DNA of 64,000 nucleotides from Variovorax beijingensis (GTDB taxonomy: Bacteria; Pseudomonadota; Gammaproteobacteria; Burkholderiales; Burkholderiaceae_C): contig NZ_VIVL01000001.1 in NCBI RefSeq assembly GCF_007828835.1, forward strand, positions 922,001 to 986,000, written 5' to 3'. Shown one piece after another: positions 53,051 to 62,330 of the stretch. The translations under genes and the position numbers were made by a program. Numbering within the stretch: the stretch's first letter is position 1; each line of letters starts with the position of its first letter. The notes below the pieces were generated by a model, which worked only from the letters and a program-made list of their open reading frames with translations, did no database searches and had not been told where the DNA came from.

Positions 53051-54820
53051 TCACGCGACCCTCACCGCGAGCGAGACGGTGAAGATGCCCCACTCGTCGA
53101 TGCGCTGGTCGATCTTGCGGAAGCCCGCTTCCTCCACCAGCTGGTCCATCTCGGCCTGCGTGCGGCGACGCATCACCCAGGCTTCGCCCTGGCGATGGCT
53201 GGTGAGTGCGCGCGCAATCATCTCGAGCTGCGGATGCCAGGGCTGGCCGGTGTAGACCAGGTAGCCGCGGTCTTCCACCGCATCGCCCACGCCCGCGAGC
53301 GAGCGCCGCACCATCTCGTTGTCGGGGAACAGCTCGTAGAGGCCCGACACCACCGCGAGCGTGGGGCGCGGCGTCACGGTGGCCAGGCTGAGGCGGTCGA
53401 AGGCGTCGGCCTGCACGAACTGCGCCACGTCTTCCAGGCCCTTCTCGGCAATGAGTGCGCGGCCGTCGCGCACGTTGATGTCGCTGTAGTCGCGCAGCAG
53501 GATCGAGCTGGCCTTGACCGGGCTCGCAAGCACCGCGTCGAGCACATAGCGGCCATGGCCGGCCGCGATGTCCATCACGCGCACTTCGCGATGCATCTCG
53601 GCCAGGCGCTCCATGGCGATGCGGATCAGCTCCTCGACGTGGATCTTGCGCTGGCGGATGCCGCGCCAGCCGATCGAGTCCAGGTAGGTCCGGTCGATGG
53701 CGCGGCCCAGCGCGCCCTTGCCCTGCGGTTCGTTGCGGTAGACGTAGTCGAGCGTGCTGCCCGAATCGAAGCCGGTGTCGTGCCCGAGCTTCACGCCGCG
53801 CGAAAGCATGCCGCCCAGGCGCAGGCCGGCGCGCGTCAGCCCCCAGTAGGCGCCGCGTGGCGAGAGCGGCGCCAGCGGCTCGGCCAGCGCGCGCGACTCG
53901 TCGGCGGTGTTGCCGCCCAGGTGCGCGGCGCGCAGGTCGACCGGCGCCGGCGGTTGGTCGAACAGCTGCAGGATGAATTCGCGGATGGCCTGCACCGCCG
54001 GCGCGCGGTCCTTCTCGCCCAGTGTGTCGTGGAAGAAGCCCGGCAGCTCGAGCTTGGTCTTCACGGCGCTGCCCAGGCGCTCGAAGAACTGGTGCTGCGG
54101 CTTGTGGTGCACCACCCAGTCCGATCCCGAGATCAGCAGCTGCACGGGCAGCGTGATCGCGTTGGCATCGGCCACCACGCGGTCGGCGGCTTCGTAGAGG
54201 CCGAGCAGGATGTTGACGGCGATCGGCCGCGAGATCAGCGGATCGCTCTCGTAGCTGGCGATGCGCTCGGGGTCGTGCGTGAGGAACTTCGCCTTCACAT
54301 AGCTGTTGACGAAGAACAGGCCGCGCAGCTTGTGCAGCAGCCCCAGCCCCGCGCGCGCGAACGGCACGTAGAGCTTGACCTTGAAGGCCGGCGAGGCCAG
54401 CGTGAGCCCGCGCACCTTGGGCGCGTAGTCATGCGCCCAGGTGGAAACCAGCACGGCGCCCACGCTCTGCGCAATCACGTGGACGTCGTGCTCCGCCACG
54501 CCGTGCGTGCTGCCGATGTGCTGGACGAAGGTCTGCACGTCGCGCACCGAGGTGGCAAAGCTCGGGCTGTAGCCGCGCTGGCCCGGCGAGCGGCCGTGGC
54601 CGCGCGCGTCCCACGCGAAGAAGTCGAAGTCGGGCAGGTCGAGCTCGTCGACCAGGTGCGCCATGCGCGCGCCGTGCTCGTGGCCGCGGTGGAACAGCAC
54701 GATCGCGCCGCGGCGCGTGGCGCCGGTGGCCGGCCAGTGCCGGTAGAAGAGCGATTCGCCGTCGTGCGTGCGGAACTGGCGCTCCTGCGGAATGCGTTGC
54801 TGGGTGTTGTTGTCGGTCAT
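53051..54820 (-). CDS. bifunctional alpha/beta hydrolase and SAM-dependent methyltransferase, YnbC-like
   Basis: 589 residues. The N-terminal domain is a monoacylglycerol-lipase-like alpha/beta hydrolase ('FHRGHEHGARMAHLVDELDLPDFDFFAWDARGHGRSPG', nucleophile in 'VIAQSVGAVLV', AxSxG type, and 'LPGFFHDTLGE' with the catalytic His). From about residue 380, a class I methyltransferase has motif I 'VMDIAAGHGRYVLDAVLAS' and 'LLRDYSDINVRDGRALI'. E. coli YnbC has the same fusion. It may hydrolyse an acyl ester and methylate a lipid headgroup or acid (inference). It lies between the phosphatidyltransferase (42 bases upstream) and the phosphatase (19 bases downstream). Confidence 0.92.
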   Translation of the reverse strand: MTDNNTQQRIPQERQFRTHDGESLFYRHWPATGATRRGAIVLFHRGHEHGARMAHLVDELDLPDFDFFAWDARGHGRSPGQRGYSPSFATSVRDVQTFVQHIGSTHGVAEHDVHVIAQSVGAVLVSTWAHDYAPKVRGLTLASPAFKVKLYVPFARAGLGLLHKLRGLFFVNSYVKAKFLTHDPERIASYESDPLISRPIAVNILLGLYEAADRVVADANAITLPVQLLISGSDWVVHHKPQHQFFERLGSAVKTKLELPGFFHDTLGEKDRAPAVQAIREFILQLFDQPPAPVDLRAAHLGGNTADESRALAEPLAPLSPRGAYWGLTRAGLRLGGMLSRGVKLGHDTGFDSGSTLDYVYRNEPQGKGALGRAIDRTYLDSIGWRGIRQRKIHVEELIRIAMERLAEMHREVRVMDIAAGHGRYVLDAVLASPVKASSILLRDYSDINVRDGRALIAEKGLEDVAQFVQADAFDRLSLATVTPRPTLAVVSGLYELFPDNEMVRRSLAGVGDAVEDRGYLVYTGQPWHPQLEMIARALTSHRQGEAWVMRRRTQAEMDQLVEEAGFRKIDQRIDEWGIFTVSLAVRVA

Positions 54821-54862
54821 CGGATCCCTGTGGCTATTTCTCTGTGTTCGTCGTGTGCGGGT

Positions 54863-55465
54863 TTACGGCGCCTCGGCCAGCGCGCGGCGGACGCGGTTGA
54901 CCACCGTCCAGGCCACGAGCACCGCGGCAAGCGGCATCAGCCACGCCGCCCAGCCCGGCAGCGGCCAGCCCAGCGCCACATAGAGGCCGAGCGCGCCGAA
55001 CACGAAGGCGCGGTCGCTCTTGCCGAGCGGCCCGTCGTAGCGGCGCGAGGCACCCACCGTGGGGCCCAGCGCGCCCGCGAATTCGCTCAGGCCCGCCAGC
55101 ACGATCACCGTGCCGACCCAGAACGGGCTGAACGGCTGCACCAGCGCAAACGGCAGGTACAGCGCGGCGTCGGAGACCACGTCGGTCAGCTCGTTGAGGA
55201 AGGCCCCGAGCCTGCTCTGCTGGCCGTGCTCGCGTGCCAGCATGCCGTCGATGGCGTTGAACGCCATGCGCACGAACATCCACGCCGGGATGAGCCCGAA
55301 GGCGGCCATCGACGGCGCCGCAAAGAAAAGCCAGAGCCCGAGGACGACCGAAATCGCGCACGCGGCCAGCGTGACCTGGTTGGCGGTGACGCCCAGGGCA
55401 TGCAGGCGCCCGACGAGCGGCCGCAGCAGCCCCTGGAACCGTGGTTTCAGTTCGTAGATCGACAC
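54863..55465 (-). CDS. CDP-alcohol phosphatidyltransferase, YnbA-like
   Basis: 200 residues, six helices. The catalytic motif region reads '[31 protein letters not shown]'. In the family consensus DxxDGxxAR...GxxxDxxxD, this protein has Asn in place of the first Asp, and Asn before the last two Asp (GxxxNxxxDxxxD). I recall the same substitutions in E. coli YnbA, which supports the family placement and a metal site with a shifted Asp set. It would join CDP-diacylglycerol to an unknown alcohol. First gene of the seven-gene operon, divergent from ruvB with 86 bases between. Confidence 0.9.
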   Translation of the reverse strand: MSIYELKPRFQGLLRPLVGRLHALGVTANQVTLAACAISVVLGLWLFFAAPSMAAFGLIPAWMFVRMAFNAIDGMLAREHGQQSRLGAFLNELTDVVSDAALYLPFALVQPFSPFWVGTVIVLAGLSEFAGALGPTVGASRRYDGPLGKSDRAFVFGALGLYVALGWPLPGWAAWLMPLAAVLVAWTVVNRVRRALAEAP

Positions 55466-55485
55466 GTGCCGGCTTCCCCTCGTTT

Positions 55486-55529
55486 GTTATATGGCCGAAG
55501 CATTCTGCCAGTGTGGCAGGCACTAAACT
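55486..55529. promoter_or_regulatory. divergent promoter region with shared inverted repeat between the lipid operon and ruvB
   Basis: TATAAC on the minus strand (complement of 55486-55491) is a possible -10 for the lipid operon and TAAACT (55524-55529) for ruvB. Between them is a perfect inverted repeat CTGCCA-gtg-TGGCAG (55505-55519), placed where one bound protein could affect both promoters. -35 boxes are weak. Confidence 0.4.
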
Positions 55530-55551
55530 CGTGCTCGCAGCCCCTCATTCC

Positions 55552-56616
<1,065 letters not shown>

Positions 56617-56622
56617 CAACCC

Positions 56623-57585
56623 ATGCATACCCATGACCTGAGTGCCTGGCAGCACGACCATCACTTCGGCGCTGGCAACGAATCGGCCGAGCGCAGCACC
56701 CGCCTCGTGATGTGGATCACCGCCGCAATGATGGTGGTCGAGATCGGTGCCGGCTGGTGGTTCAACTCCATGGCGCTCCTGGCCGACGGCTGGCACATGA
56801 GCTCGCACGCGCTGGCCATCGGCCTGAGCGCCTTCGCCTATGCGGCCGCGCGGCGCTACGCGCGCGATCCGCGCTTTGCCTTCGGCACCTGGAAGATCGA
56901 GGTGCTGGGCGGTTTTGCGAGCGCGCTGATGCTGCTCGGCGTGGCGGTACTGATGGTGGTGGGCTCGATCGAGCGGCTGCTCTCGCCCTCGGCCATCCAC
57001 TACCGCGAAGCCGTGGCGGTGGCCGTGCTCGGGCTGGTGGTCAACCTGGTCTGCGCGCGGCTGCTGGGGTCGGCGCACCATCACGGGCATGGGCACGACC
57101 ATGGCCATGGCCATGCGCACCATCATCACGACGACCATGGCCACGCGCACGGACATGACCTGAACCTGCGCTCGGCCTACCTGCACGTGGTGGCCGATGC
57201 CGCCACCTCGGTGCTGGCCATCGGCGCGCTGCTCGGCGGCTGGTTCTTCGGCTGGTCCTGGCTCGACCCGGTGATGGGCATCGTCGGCGCGGTGCTGGTG
57301 GCCGTGTGGGCCAAGAGCCTGCTCAAGGAAACTGGCAAGGTGCTGCTCGACCGCGAGATGGACCATCCCGTGACGGCCGAGATCCGTGAAGGCGTCGAAA
57401 CGATGCTGGCCGATTCGGAAACCCGCGTGTCCGACCTGCACGTGTGGCGCGTGGGCCGCGAGGCCTATGCCTGCGCGCTCACGGTGGTGACGCACTCGCC
57501 CACGCTCACGGCCGACGAGGTGCGGGCCTGCTTCTCGATGCACGAGGAAATCCGCCACTCGACGGTCGAAATCCAACGCTGCTGA
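56623..57585 (+). CDS. dmeF: CDF family Co(II)/Ni(II) efflux transporter, DmeF-like
   Basis: 320 residues with six helices. A His/Asp-rich metal-collecting loop between helices 4 and 5 (nt 57076-57160) alternates His with Gly, Asp and Ala, plus an N-terminal 'HDLSAWQHDHHFG'. Helix 2 'MALLADGWHMSSHALAIG' and helix 5 'AYLHVVADAATSVLAIG' carry the HxxxD/DxxxH sites. These features match DmeF of Cupriavidus, which exports cobalt, nickel and other divalent metals. It follows ruvB by six bases and may share its transcript. The upstream GAGTCTGAC region holds no DmeR-type regulator in this window. Confidence 0.87.
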   Translation: MHTHDLSAWQHDHHFGAGNESAERSTRLVMWITAAMMVVEIGAGWWFNSMALLADGWHMSSHALAIGLSAFAYAAARRYARDPRFAFGTWKIEVLGGFASALMLLGVAVLMVVGSIERLLSPSAIHYREAVAVAVLGLVVNLVCARLLGSAHHHGHGHDHGHGHAHHHHDDHGHAHGHDLNLRSAYLHVVADAATSVLAIGALLGGWFFGWSWLDPVMGIVGAVLVAVWAKSLLKETGKVLLDREMDHPVTAEIREGVETMLADSETRVSDLHVWRVGREAYACALTVVTHSPTLTADEVRACFSMHEEIRHSTVEIQRC

Positions 57586-57675
57586 GGACGCCCCCCGAAG
57601 CGCGGCCTTCGGCGTCACCGATATGTCACGGGATCGCCATCGCCCGGTCACGCGTTGGTGGGAGCCTACCCGTCC

Positions 57676-58545
57676 ATGCAACGCGACGATGCTTTCCTGC
57701 GCGCATGGCGCGACACCGCGACCCGGGCCCCCGAGCCGGAGGACGAGGATCTTGCGCGCCCGCCGCTGCGCTGCCGCACCCTCTGGATCTCCGACCTGCA
57801 CCTGGGCACCCCCGGCTGCCAGGCCCGCGCGCTGCTCGATTTCCTGAAGCACACCGAGTGCGAGACCCTGTTCCTGGTCGGCGACATCATCGACGGCTGG
57901 CAGCTCAAGCGGAACTGGTACTGGCCGCAGGCGCACAACGACGTGATCCAGAAGCTGCTGCGCAAGGCGCGCAAGGGCACGCGCGTGATCTTCATCCCGG
58001 GCAACCACGACGAGTTCGCGCGCAAGTACCTGAACCACAACTTCGGCGGCATCGACGTGGCCGAGGAATGGATCCACGAGACCGCCGACGGCCGCAAGCT
58101 CTGGATCATCCACGGCGACCTCTTCGACGGCGTGATCCAGTGCGCCAAGTGGCTCGCGCACGTGGGCGATTCGCTCTATGAATTCACGCTCAAGCTCAAC
58201 CGCCACCTGAACTCGCTGCGCGCACGCATGGGACTGCCGTACTGGTCGCTTTCCAAGTACCTCAAGGGCAAGGTCAAGCGCGCCGTGAGCTACGTGGGCG
58301 ACTTCGAGAACGCCGTGGCGCGCGAGGCCCGCAAGCGCGGCGTGCAGGGCGTGGTCTGCGGCCACATCCACCATGCCGAGATGCGCGACATCGACGGCAT
58401 CCTCTACTGCAACGACGGCGACTGGGTCGAGAGCCTGACGGCGCTCGCCGAGCATGCCGACGGCACGCTGGAGATCATCGACTGGTCGCAGCACATGCCG
58501 GTGCCGGCCAAAGCGGGCGCGCAGAACCAGCCCGTGGCGGCCTGA
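57676..58545 (+). CDS. LpxH-like metallophosphoesterase (UDP-2,3-diacylglucosamine diphosphatase family)
   Basis: 289 residues. All five calcineurin-type blocks are present: 'ISDLHLGTPGCQ', 'FLVGDIIDGWQL', 'FIPGNHDEFARK', 'WIIHGDLFDG' and 'VVCGHIHHAEM'. The layout, including 'WYWPQAHNDVIQKLLRKARKGTRV', is that of the COG2908 group. E. coli LpxH (240 aa) cleaves UDP-diacylglucosamine in lipid A synthesis; this protein is longer and its group includes non-LpxH members, so lipid A function is possible but unproven. ATG 57676 chosen. An upstream TTG/GTG pair (57655, 57658) is possible. Convergent with the cytochrome gene. Confidence 0.85.
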   Translation: MQRDDAFLRAWRDTATRAPEPEDEDLARPPLRCRTLWISDLHLGTPGCQARALLDFLKHTECETLFLVGDIIDGWQLKRNWYWPQAHNDVIQKLLRKARKGTRVIFIPGNHDEFARKYLNHNFGGIDVAEEWIHETADGRKLWIIHGDLFDGVIQCAKWLAHVGDSLYEFTLKLNRHLNSLRARMGLPYWSLSKYLKGKVKRAVSYVGDFENAVAREARKRGVQGVVCGHIHHAEMRDIDGILYCNDGDWVESLTALAEHADGTLEIIDWSQHMPVPAKAGAQNQPVAA

Positions 58546-58563
58546 GCGGGCACTGCCAGCCCT

Positions 58564-59853
58564 TCAGCGCCGCATCGTGTCGAGCTGCGTCACGGGCGGG
58601 CTGTCATTGCCCCACGATCCGCGGATGAAGGTGAGCACCGCGGCCACGTCGGCCGCATCGAGCACTTGCCCGAACGGCGGCATGCCGTAGGGCCGCGGAT
58701 TGCCAGCGGTGGAGGGCAGGTAGCCGCCGTGGGCGATCACCTGGATCAGGTTGGTCGTCTGTGCCATGTTCACGGCGCGGTTGCCCGCCAGCGGCGGAAA
58801 GGCGCCCGGCGCGCCCTGGCCCTGGTCGCCGTGGCAGTAGGCGCATTGCTGGTCGTAGATTTTGGCGCCGCGGGCCATGGTGCCGGCATCGCGGCGCGTG
58901 GACGCGGCTGCCGTGCGTACGGGCGCCGCAGGTTGCGCCGGCACGCCGGGCAGGTCTTTCAGGTAGCTGGCCATCGCGGCCAGGTCGGCCTCGCTCAGGT
59001 ACTGCGTGCTGCGAAAGACCACGTCGGCCATCGGCCCCATGACCGAGCCGCGCGGCGCAACGCCGTTCCTGAGCAGAGCGACCACGTCGCCCGTCGGCCA
59101 ATCGGCCACGCCGGCCTGGTGCGGGTCGGCAAGCGATGGCGCATACCAGTTCTCCACCGCGATCAGCCCGCCTGAGAGGCCCAGCTTCGCCTGCGTTGCG
59201 CCGAGCGAATCGCGGCTGCCGTGGCAGGCGATGCAATGGCCCAGCCCGCCGACCAGGTAGGCGCCGCGGTTCCATTCGGCCGGCTTGCCCGCGTTGGCCA
59301 CGAAAGCCTCGGGCTTGAAGGAGAGCGCCCGCCAGACCGCGAGTGCGGCCTGCGTGTCGTAGGGAAAGCGCAGCCGATGCGCCAGGTTGGCCACGGGCGC
59401 GGGCGGCACGTTGCGCAGGTAGGCGTAGATGGCATCCGAGTCTTCGCGCGTGACCTGCGTGAAGTTCGGATAGGGGAAGGCGGGGTACAGCAGGCGGCCG
59501 TCCTTGCTGCGGCCGTTGTGCATCGCGCGCCAGAAGTGCGCGCTGCTCCAGCTGCCGATGCCGTTCTGCGCGTCGGGCGTGAGATTGCTCGAATACACGG
59601 TGCCGAAGGGCGTCTCGATCGGCAGCCCGCCGGCATAGGGCTGGCCGCCGCGCGTGGTGTGGCAGCCGGCGCAATTGCCGGCCAGCGCAAGGTAGCGCCC
59701 GCGTTCGACCAGCTGCGGCGTGGCGTTGAAGGCTTCGGCCTGTTCGGGTAGCGGGTCTTCGCCGCGCAGGTTCAGCGCGACGATGCCGCCGGCCGCCGCG
59801 CCCAGCAGCAGCACGAGAATCAACAGCGTCCAGCCGAGATGTCGCATCTTCAT
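58564..59853 (-). CDS. membrane-anchored triheme cytochrome c (alcohol/aldehyde dehydrogenase cytochrome subunit-like)
   Basis: 429 residues. A signal-anchor helix ('LGWTLLILVLLLGAAAGGIVALNL') is followed by three heme-binding CxxCH motifs: CAGCH, CIACH and CAYCH. The order, the sequence 'GGQPYAGGLPIETPFGTVYSSNLTPD' and the Met ligand region 'YGMPPFGQVLDAADVAAVLTFIRG' match the cytochrome subunits of membrane gluconate, sorbitol or alcohol dehydrogenases, which pass electrons to ubiquinone. No catalytic dehydrogenase gene lies beside it. A GAGGCG ribosome site precedes ATG 59853. Seven bases after the stop of the diheme cytochrome gene, hence same operon. Confidence 0.9.
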   Translation of the reverse strand: MKMRHLGWTLLILVLLLGAAAGGIVALNLRGEDPLPEQAEAFNATPQLVERGRYLALAGNCAGCHTTRGGQPYAGGLPIETPFGTVYSSNLTPDAQNGIGSWSSAHFWRAMHNGRSKDGRLLYPAFPYPNFTQVTREDSDAIYAYLRNVPPAPVANLAHRLRFPYDTQAALAVWRALSFKPEAFVANAGKPAEWNRGAYLVGGLGHCIACHGSRDSLGATQAKLGLSGGLIAVENWYAPSLADPHQAGVADWPTGDVVALLRNGVAPRGSVMGPMADVVFRSTQYLSEADLAAMASYLKDLPGVPAQPAAPVRTAAASTRRDAGTMARGAKIYDQQCAYCHGDQGQGAPGAFPPLAGNRAVNMAQTTNLIQVIAHGGYLPSTAGNPRPYGMPPFGQVLDAADVAAVLTFIRGSWGNDSPPVTQLDTMRR

Positions 59854-59860
59854 CGGCGCC

Positions 59861-60592
59861 TCACTTCGGCATGCCGCCGCAGCGCATCGGCAGTGCAGCG
59901 GGCAGCGAGGCAGCGGGCTTCGGATCGGCCGGCATCGGCTGCACCGCGAGCCAGCTGGCCACCGCATTGATGTCCGTGGTGGTCATGCGGCGGCCGATCT
60001 CGGCCATGCAGTCGGGCGCCAGCGCATGCCGCTCGCTGGTAAGCCAGGCGCCGAGCTGCGAGGACACGTAGAGGCGGGGCAGCCCCAGCAGCCCCGGAAT
60101 GGCCGGCTGCACACCGGTGAGCGCGGCGCCGTGGCACTGCACGCAGGCCGGAATGCGCCTTGCCGCATCGCCTTCGAGCGCCAGCTGGCGGCCGCGCGCC
60201 AGCTGTGCGGGCGGCGCGTCGCTGGCAGGCGAGACGGGCGGGTAGGGCAGGTCCAGGCCCGCGAAGTATTCGGCCATTTCCATCAGGTAGGCGTCGGACA
60301 GGTGCTGCACCATGTAGCTCATGTCGGCGTTGAAGCGCCGGCCGTCGCGAAAGCTCCGCAGCTGGTTGAACAGGTAGCCCGCGGGCTTGCCCGAGAGGCG
60401 CGGAAAGTAGCCGGCGTTGGTGGTCGCGCCTTCGCGCCCGTGGCAGGCGATGCAGGCGGCCACGCGCTGTTCGATGTCGCTCGCGGAAGAGGCGGCCGGT
60501 GCGGCGGGCGCCGCCGCCATGGCGAAGATGCCGTGGCCGAGCAGCAGCAATGCAATCGCGGCGATGCGGCGGGCTGCGTTGTTCTTCTTCAT
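59861..60592 (-). CDS. diheme cytochrome c (c4-like), periplasmic
   Basis: 243 residues. Signal peptide ('RIAAIALLLLGHGIFAMAAAPA') then two cytochrome domains with CIACH and CVQCH heme motifs. The first ends with 'YFAGLDLPYPPVSP', and the second with 'MTTTDINAVASWLAVQPMP', both in the style of cytochrome c4. It probably carries electrons between a dehydrogenase or quinone-linked complex and a terminal oxidase. Its start overlaps the DUF2970 gene stop (ATGA), and the triheme cytochrome follows, so the three form one operon, possibly controlled with the divergent MocR gene. Confidence 0.88.
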   Translation of the reverse strand: MKKNNAARRIAAIALLLLGHGIFAMAAAPAAPAASSASDIEQRVAACIACHGREGATTNAGYFPRLSGKPAGYLFNQLRSFRDGRRFNADMSYMVQHLSDAYLMEMAEYFAGLDLPYPPVSPASDAPPAQLARGRQLALEGDAARRIPACVQCHGAALTGVQPAIPGLLGLPRLYVSSQLGAWLTSERHALAPDCMAEIGRRMTTTDINAVASWLAVQPMPADPKPAASLPAALPMRCGGMPK

Positions 60593-60777
60593 GTGCCGGC
60601 CGCGAAGCGCGCCAGCGCCAGCAGTCCCGCAATGAGCAGCAGCACGGTAACCAGCGCAACGCCGATCAGCGGCAAGAGCCCCACCTGTGCGGTGCGCCGG
60701 TCGGCCTCCGCGCGGCGGCCGCCCAGCCCGATGAAACTCCAGAGAACCGCGCGTACCGCGCGCATGAGATTGGACAT
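60589..60777 (-). CDS. DUF2970 family small membrane protein
   Basis: 62 residues. The N-terminal 'RAVRAVLWSFIGLGGRRAEADRR' is the DUF2970 pattern, and one transmembrane helix follows ('LIGVALVTVLLLIAGLLALARF'). DUF2970 proteins are common in beta- and gamma-proteobacteria, often beside cytochrome or oxidase genes, function unknown. Overlaps the diheme cytochrome gene (ATGA). ATG 60777 chosen; a Met 16 codons upstream lies in the likely operator region. Confidence 0.75.
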   Translation of the reverse strand: MSNLMRAVRAVLWSFIGLGGRRAEADRRTAQVGLLPLIGVALVTVLLLIAGLLALARFAAGT

Positions 60778-60814
60778 GCACCGACTGTGCCGCAAGCGCA
60801 GCCAAAAAAACAGA

Positions 60815-60845
60815 TGCAGATCCAAACCAAATCACCGGTGCAGAT
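60815..60845. promoter_or_regulatory. direct repeats upstream of the MocR gene (candidate binding sites)
   Basis: TGCAGAT occurs at 60815-60821 and 60839-60845, exactly 24 bases apart (slightly over two helix turns), in the gap between the MocR and DUF2970 starts. MocR/PdxR regulators commonly bind direct repeats spaced by about two turns, so these are good candidates for autoregulation. Confidence 0.5.
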
Positions 60846-60875
60846 AAAGTCCCACCGAATGAAGACCGCCCTGCC

Positions 60876-62330
60876 ATGAAGCGCTACGAAGCCCTTGCCG
60901 CCGACATCGAGGCGTCGATCCGCCACGGCACGCTCAAGACCGGCGACCGCCTGCCCTCGGTGCGGCACACCGGCGAGAGCCGCGGCGTGAGCGCCTCCAC
61001 CGTGTTCCAGGCGTACTACCTGCTGGAGGCGCGCGGCCTGGTGCGCGCGCGGGACCGCTCGGGCTACTACGTCACGGGCGGCGGGCTGCGCGATGCGCCG
61101 CCCGAGGCCAACCTCACGTCGCGCCCGGCCGAGGGCCCCAGGTCGCTCGACGTGAGCGACCACGTGTTCGACATCCTCGAGGCCAGCATGTCGCGCAAGG
61201 TGGTTCCCTTCGGCTCGGCGTTCCCGAGCCCGCTGTTGTTTCCGCTGGCACGGCTGGGCCAGTTCATGGCCGCGAGCGCCAAGTCGCTCGATCCGTGGAG
61301 CACCGTGGACGACCTCACGCCCGGCAGCGCGGCCCTGCGCCGGCAGATCGCGCTGCGCTACCTGGGCGACGGCATGCAGGTGCCGGCCGACGAGATCGTC
61401 GTCACCAACGGTGCGCTGGAGGCGCTCAACCTGTGCCTCGCGGCGGTCACGCGCCCGGGCGATTCGGTGATCGTCGAATCGCCCACCTTCTATGCGGCCC
61501 TGCAGGCGCTGGAGCGCATGGGCCTGCGAGCGATCGAGGTGCCGACGCATCCCGGCGAAGGCATCGACCTGGGGGCGCTGGAGCTGGCCATTGCGGCGCA
61601 CCGGCCCAAGGCCTGCTGGCTCATGACCACTTTCCAGAACCCGCTCGGCAGCCTGATGCCCGACGCGAAGAAGAAGGCGCTGGTCGAACTGCTCGCACGG
61701 CATGCGCTGCCGCTGATCGAGGACGACGTGTATGCCGAGCTCTACTTCGGCGACCGGCGCCCGCCGCCGGCCAAGGCCTTCGACACGCAGGGCCTCGTGC
61801 TGCATTGCTCGTCTTTCTCGAAATGCCTGGCACCGGGGTACCGCATCGGGTGGGCATCAGCCGGGCGCTTCGCGCGCAACGTGGCGCGGCTGAAGCTGAC
61901 GACCACGCTCAGCACCTCGGTGCCCGCGCAGCTCGCGCTGGCAAGCTACCTCGAAAAAGGCGGGCTCGACAAGCACCTGCGCAAGCTGCGCCAGGTGCTG
62001 GCCGTGCAGCAGGCGAGCTTTGCGCAGGCAGTGGGCCACTACTTTCCTGCGGGCACGCGCGCCACGCGGCCGCTGGGCGGCTATTTCATGTGGGTCGAGC
62101 TGCCGGCGCAGGTCGACGCTCTCGCGATCCATGCGCAAGCGCTGGAGCGCGGCATCAGCGTGGCGCCCGGGCCCATTTTTTCGGCCACGCGCGGCTTCAC
62201 GCACTGCCTGCGGCTGAACTATGGGCATGCCTGGGACGCGCAGAGCGAAAAGGCGATGCAGACCCTGGGGCGATTGGTGGCAGCGGCCGCGGCAGGCAGC
62301 CCGCCGCGCGAGAAAATCGTGCTGCCGTGA
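60876..62330 (+). CDS. MocR-type regulator: GntR DNA-binding domain fused to PLP aminotransferase-like domain
   Basis: 484 residues. The winged helix at the N-terminus reads 'LKTGDRLPSVRHTGESRGVSASTVFQAYYLLEARGLVRARDRSGYYV' (GntR). From about residue 95 comes a fold-type I aminotransferase domain, with the PLP lysine in 'LHCSSFSKCLAPGYRIGWAS', and 'TTFQNPLGSLMPDAKKKALVELLARH' and 'EDDVYAELYF' upstream. MocR proteins use PLP, sometimes with an amino compound, as effector. The target genes are unknown; the divergent cytochrome operon is one candidate. Overlaps alkB by GTGA. Confidence 0.93.
   Translation: MKRYEALAADIEASIRHGTLKTGDRLPSVRHTGESRGVSASTVFQAYYLLEARGLVRARDRSGYYVTGGGLRDAPPEANLTSRPAEGPRSLDVSDHVFDILEASMSRKVVPFGSAFPSPLLFPLARLGQFMAASAKSLDPWSTVDDLTPGSAALRRQIALRYLGDGMQVPADEIVVTNGALEALNLCLAAVTRPGDSVIVESPTFYAALQALERMGLRAIEVPTHPGEGIDLGALELAIAAHRPKACWLMTTFQNPLGSLMPDAKKKALVELLARHALPLIEDDVYAELYFGDRRPPPAKAFDTQGLVLHCSSFSKCLAPGYRIGWASAGRFARNVARLKLTTTLSTSVPAQLALASYLEKGGLDKHLRKLRQVLAVQQASFAQAVGHYFPAGTRATRPLGGYFMWVELPAQVDALAIHAQALERGISVAPGPIFSATRGFTHCLRLNYGHAWDAQSEKAMQTLGRLVAAAAAGSPPREKIVLP

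Noticed and set aside
57076..57160. Short tandem-like CAT/GGC-rich sequence resembling a microsatellite
   Set aside because: It encodes the His-rich metal loop of the DmeF-type transporter, so the pattern is explained by protein function.
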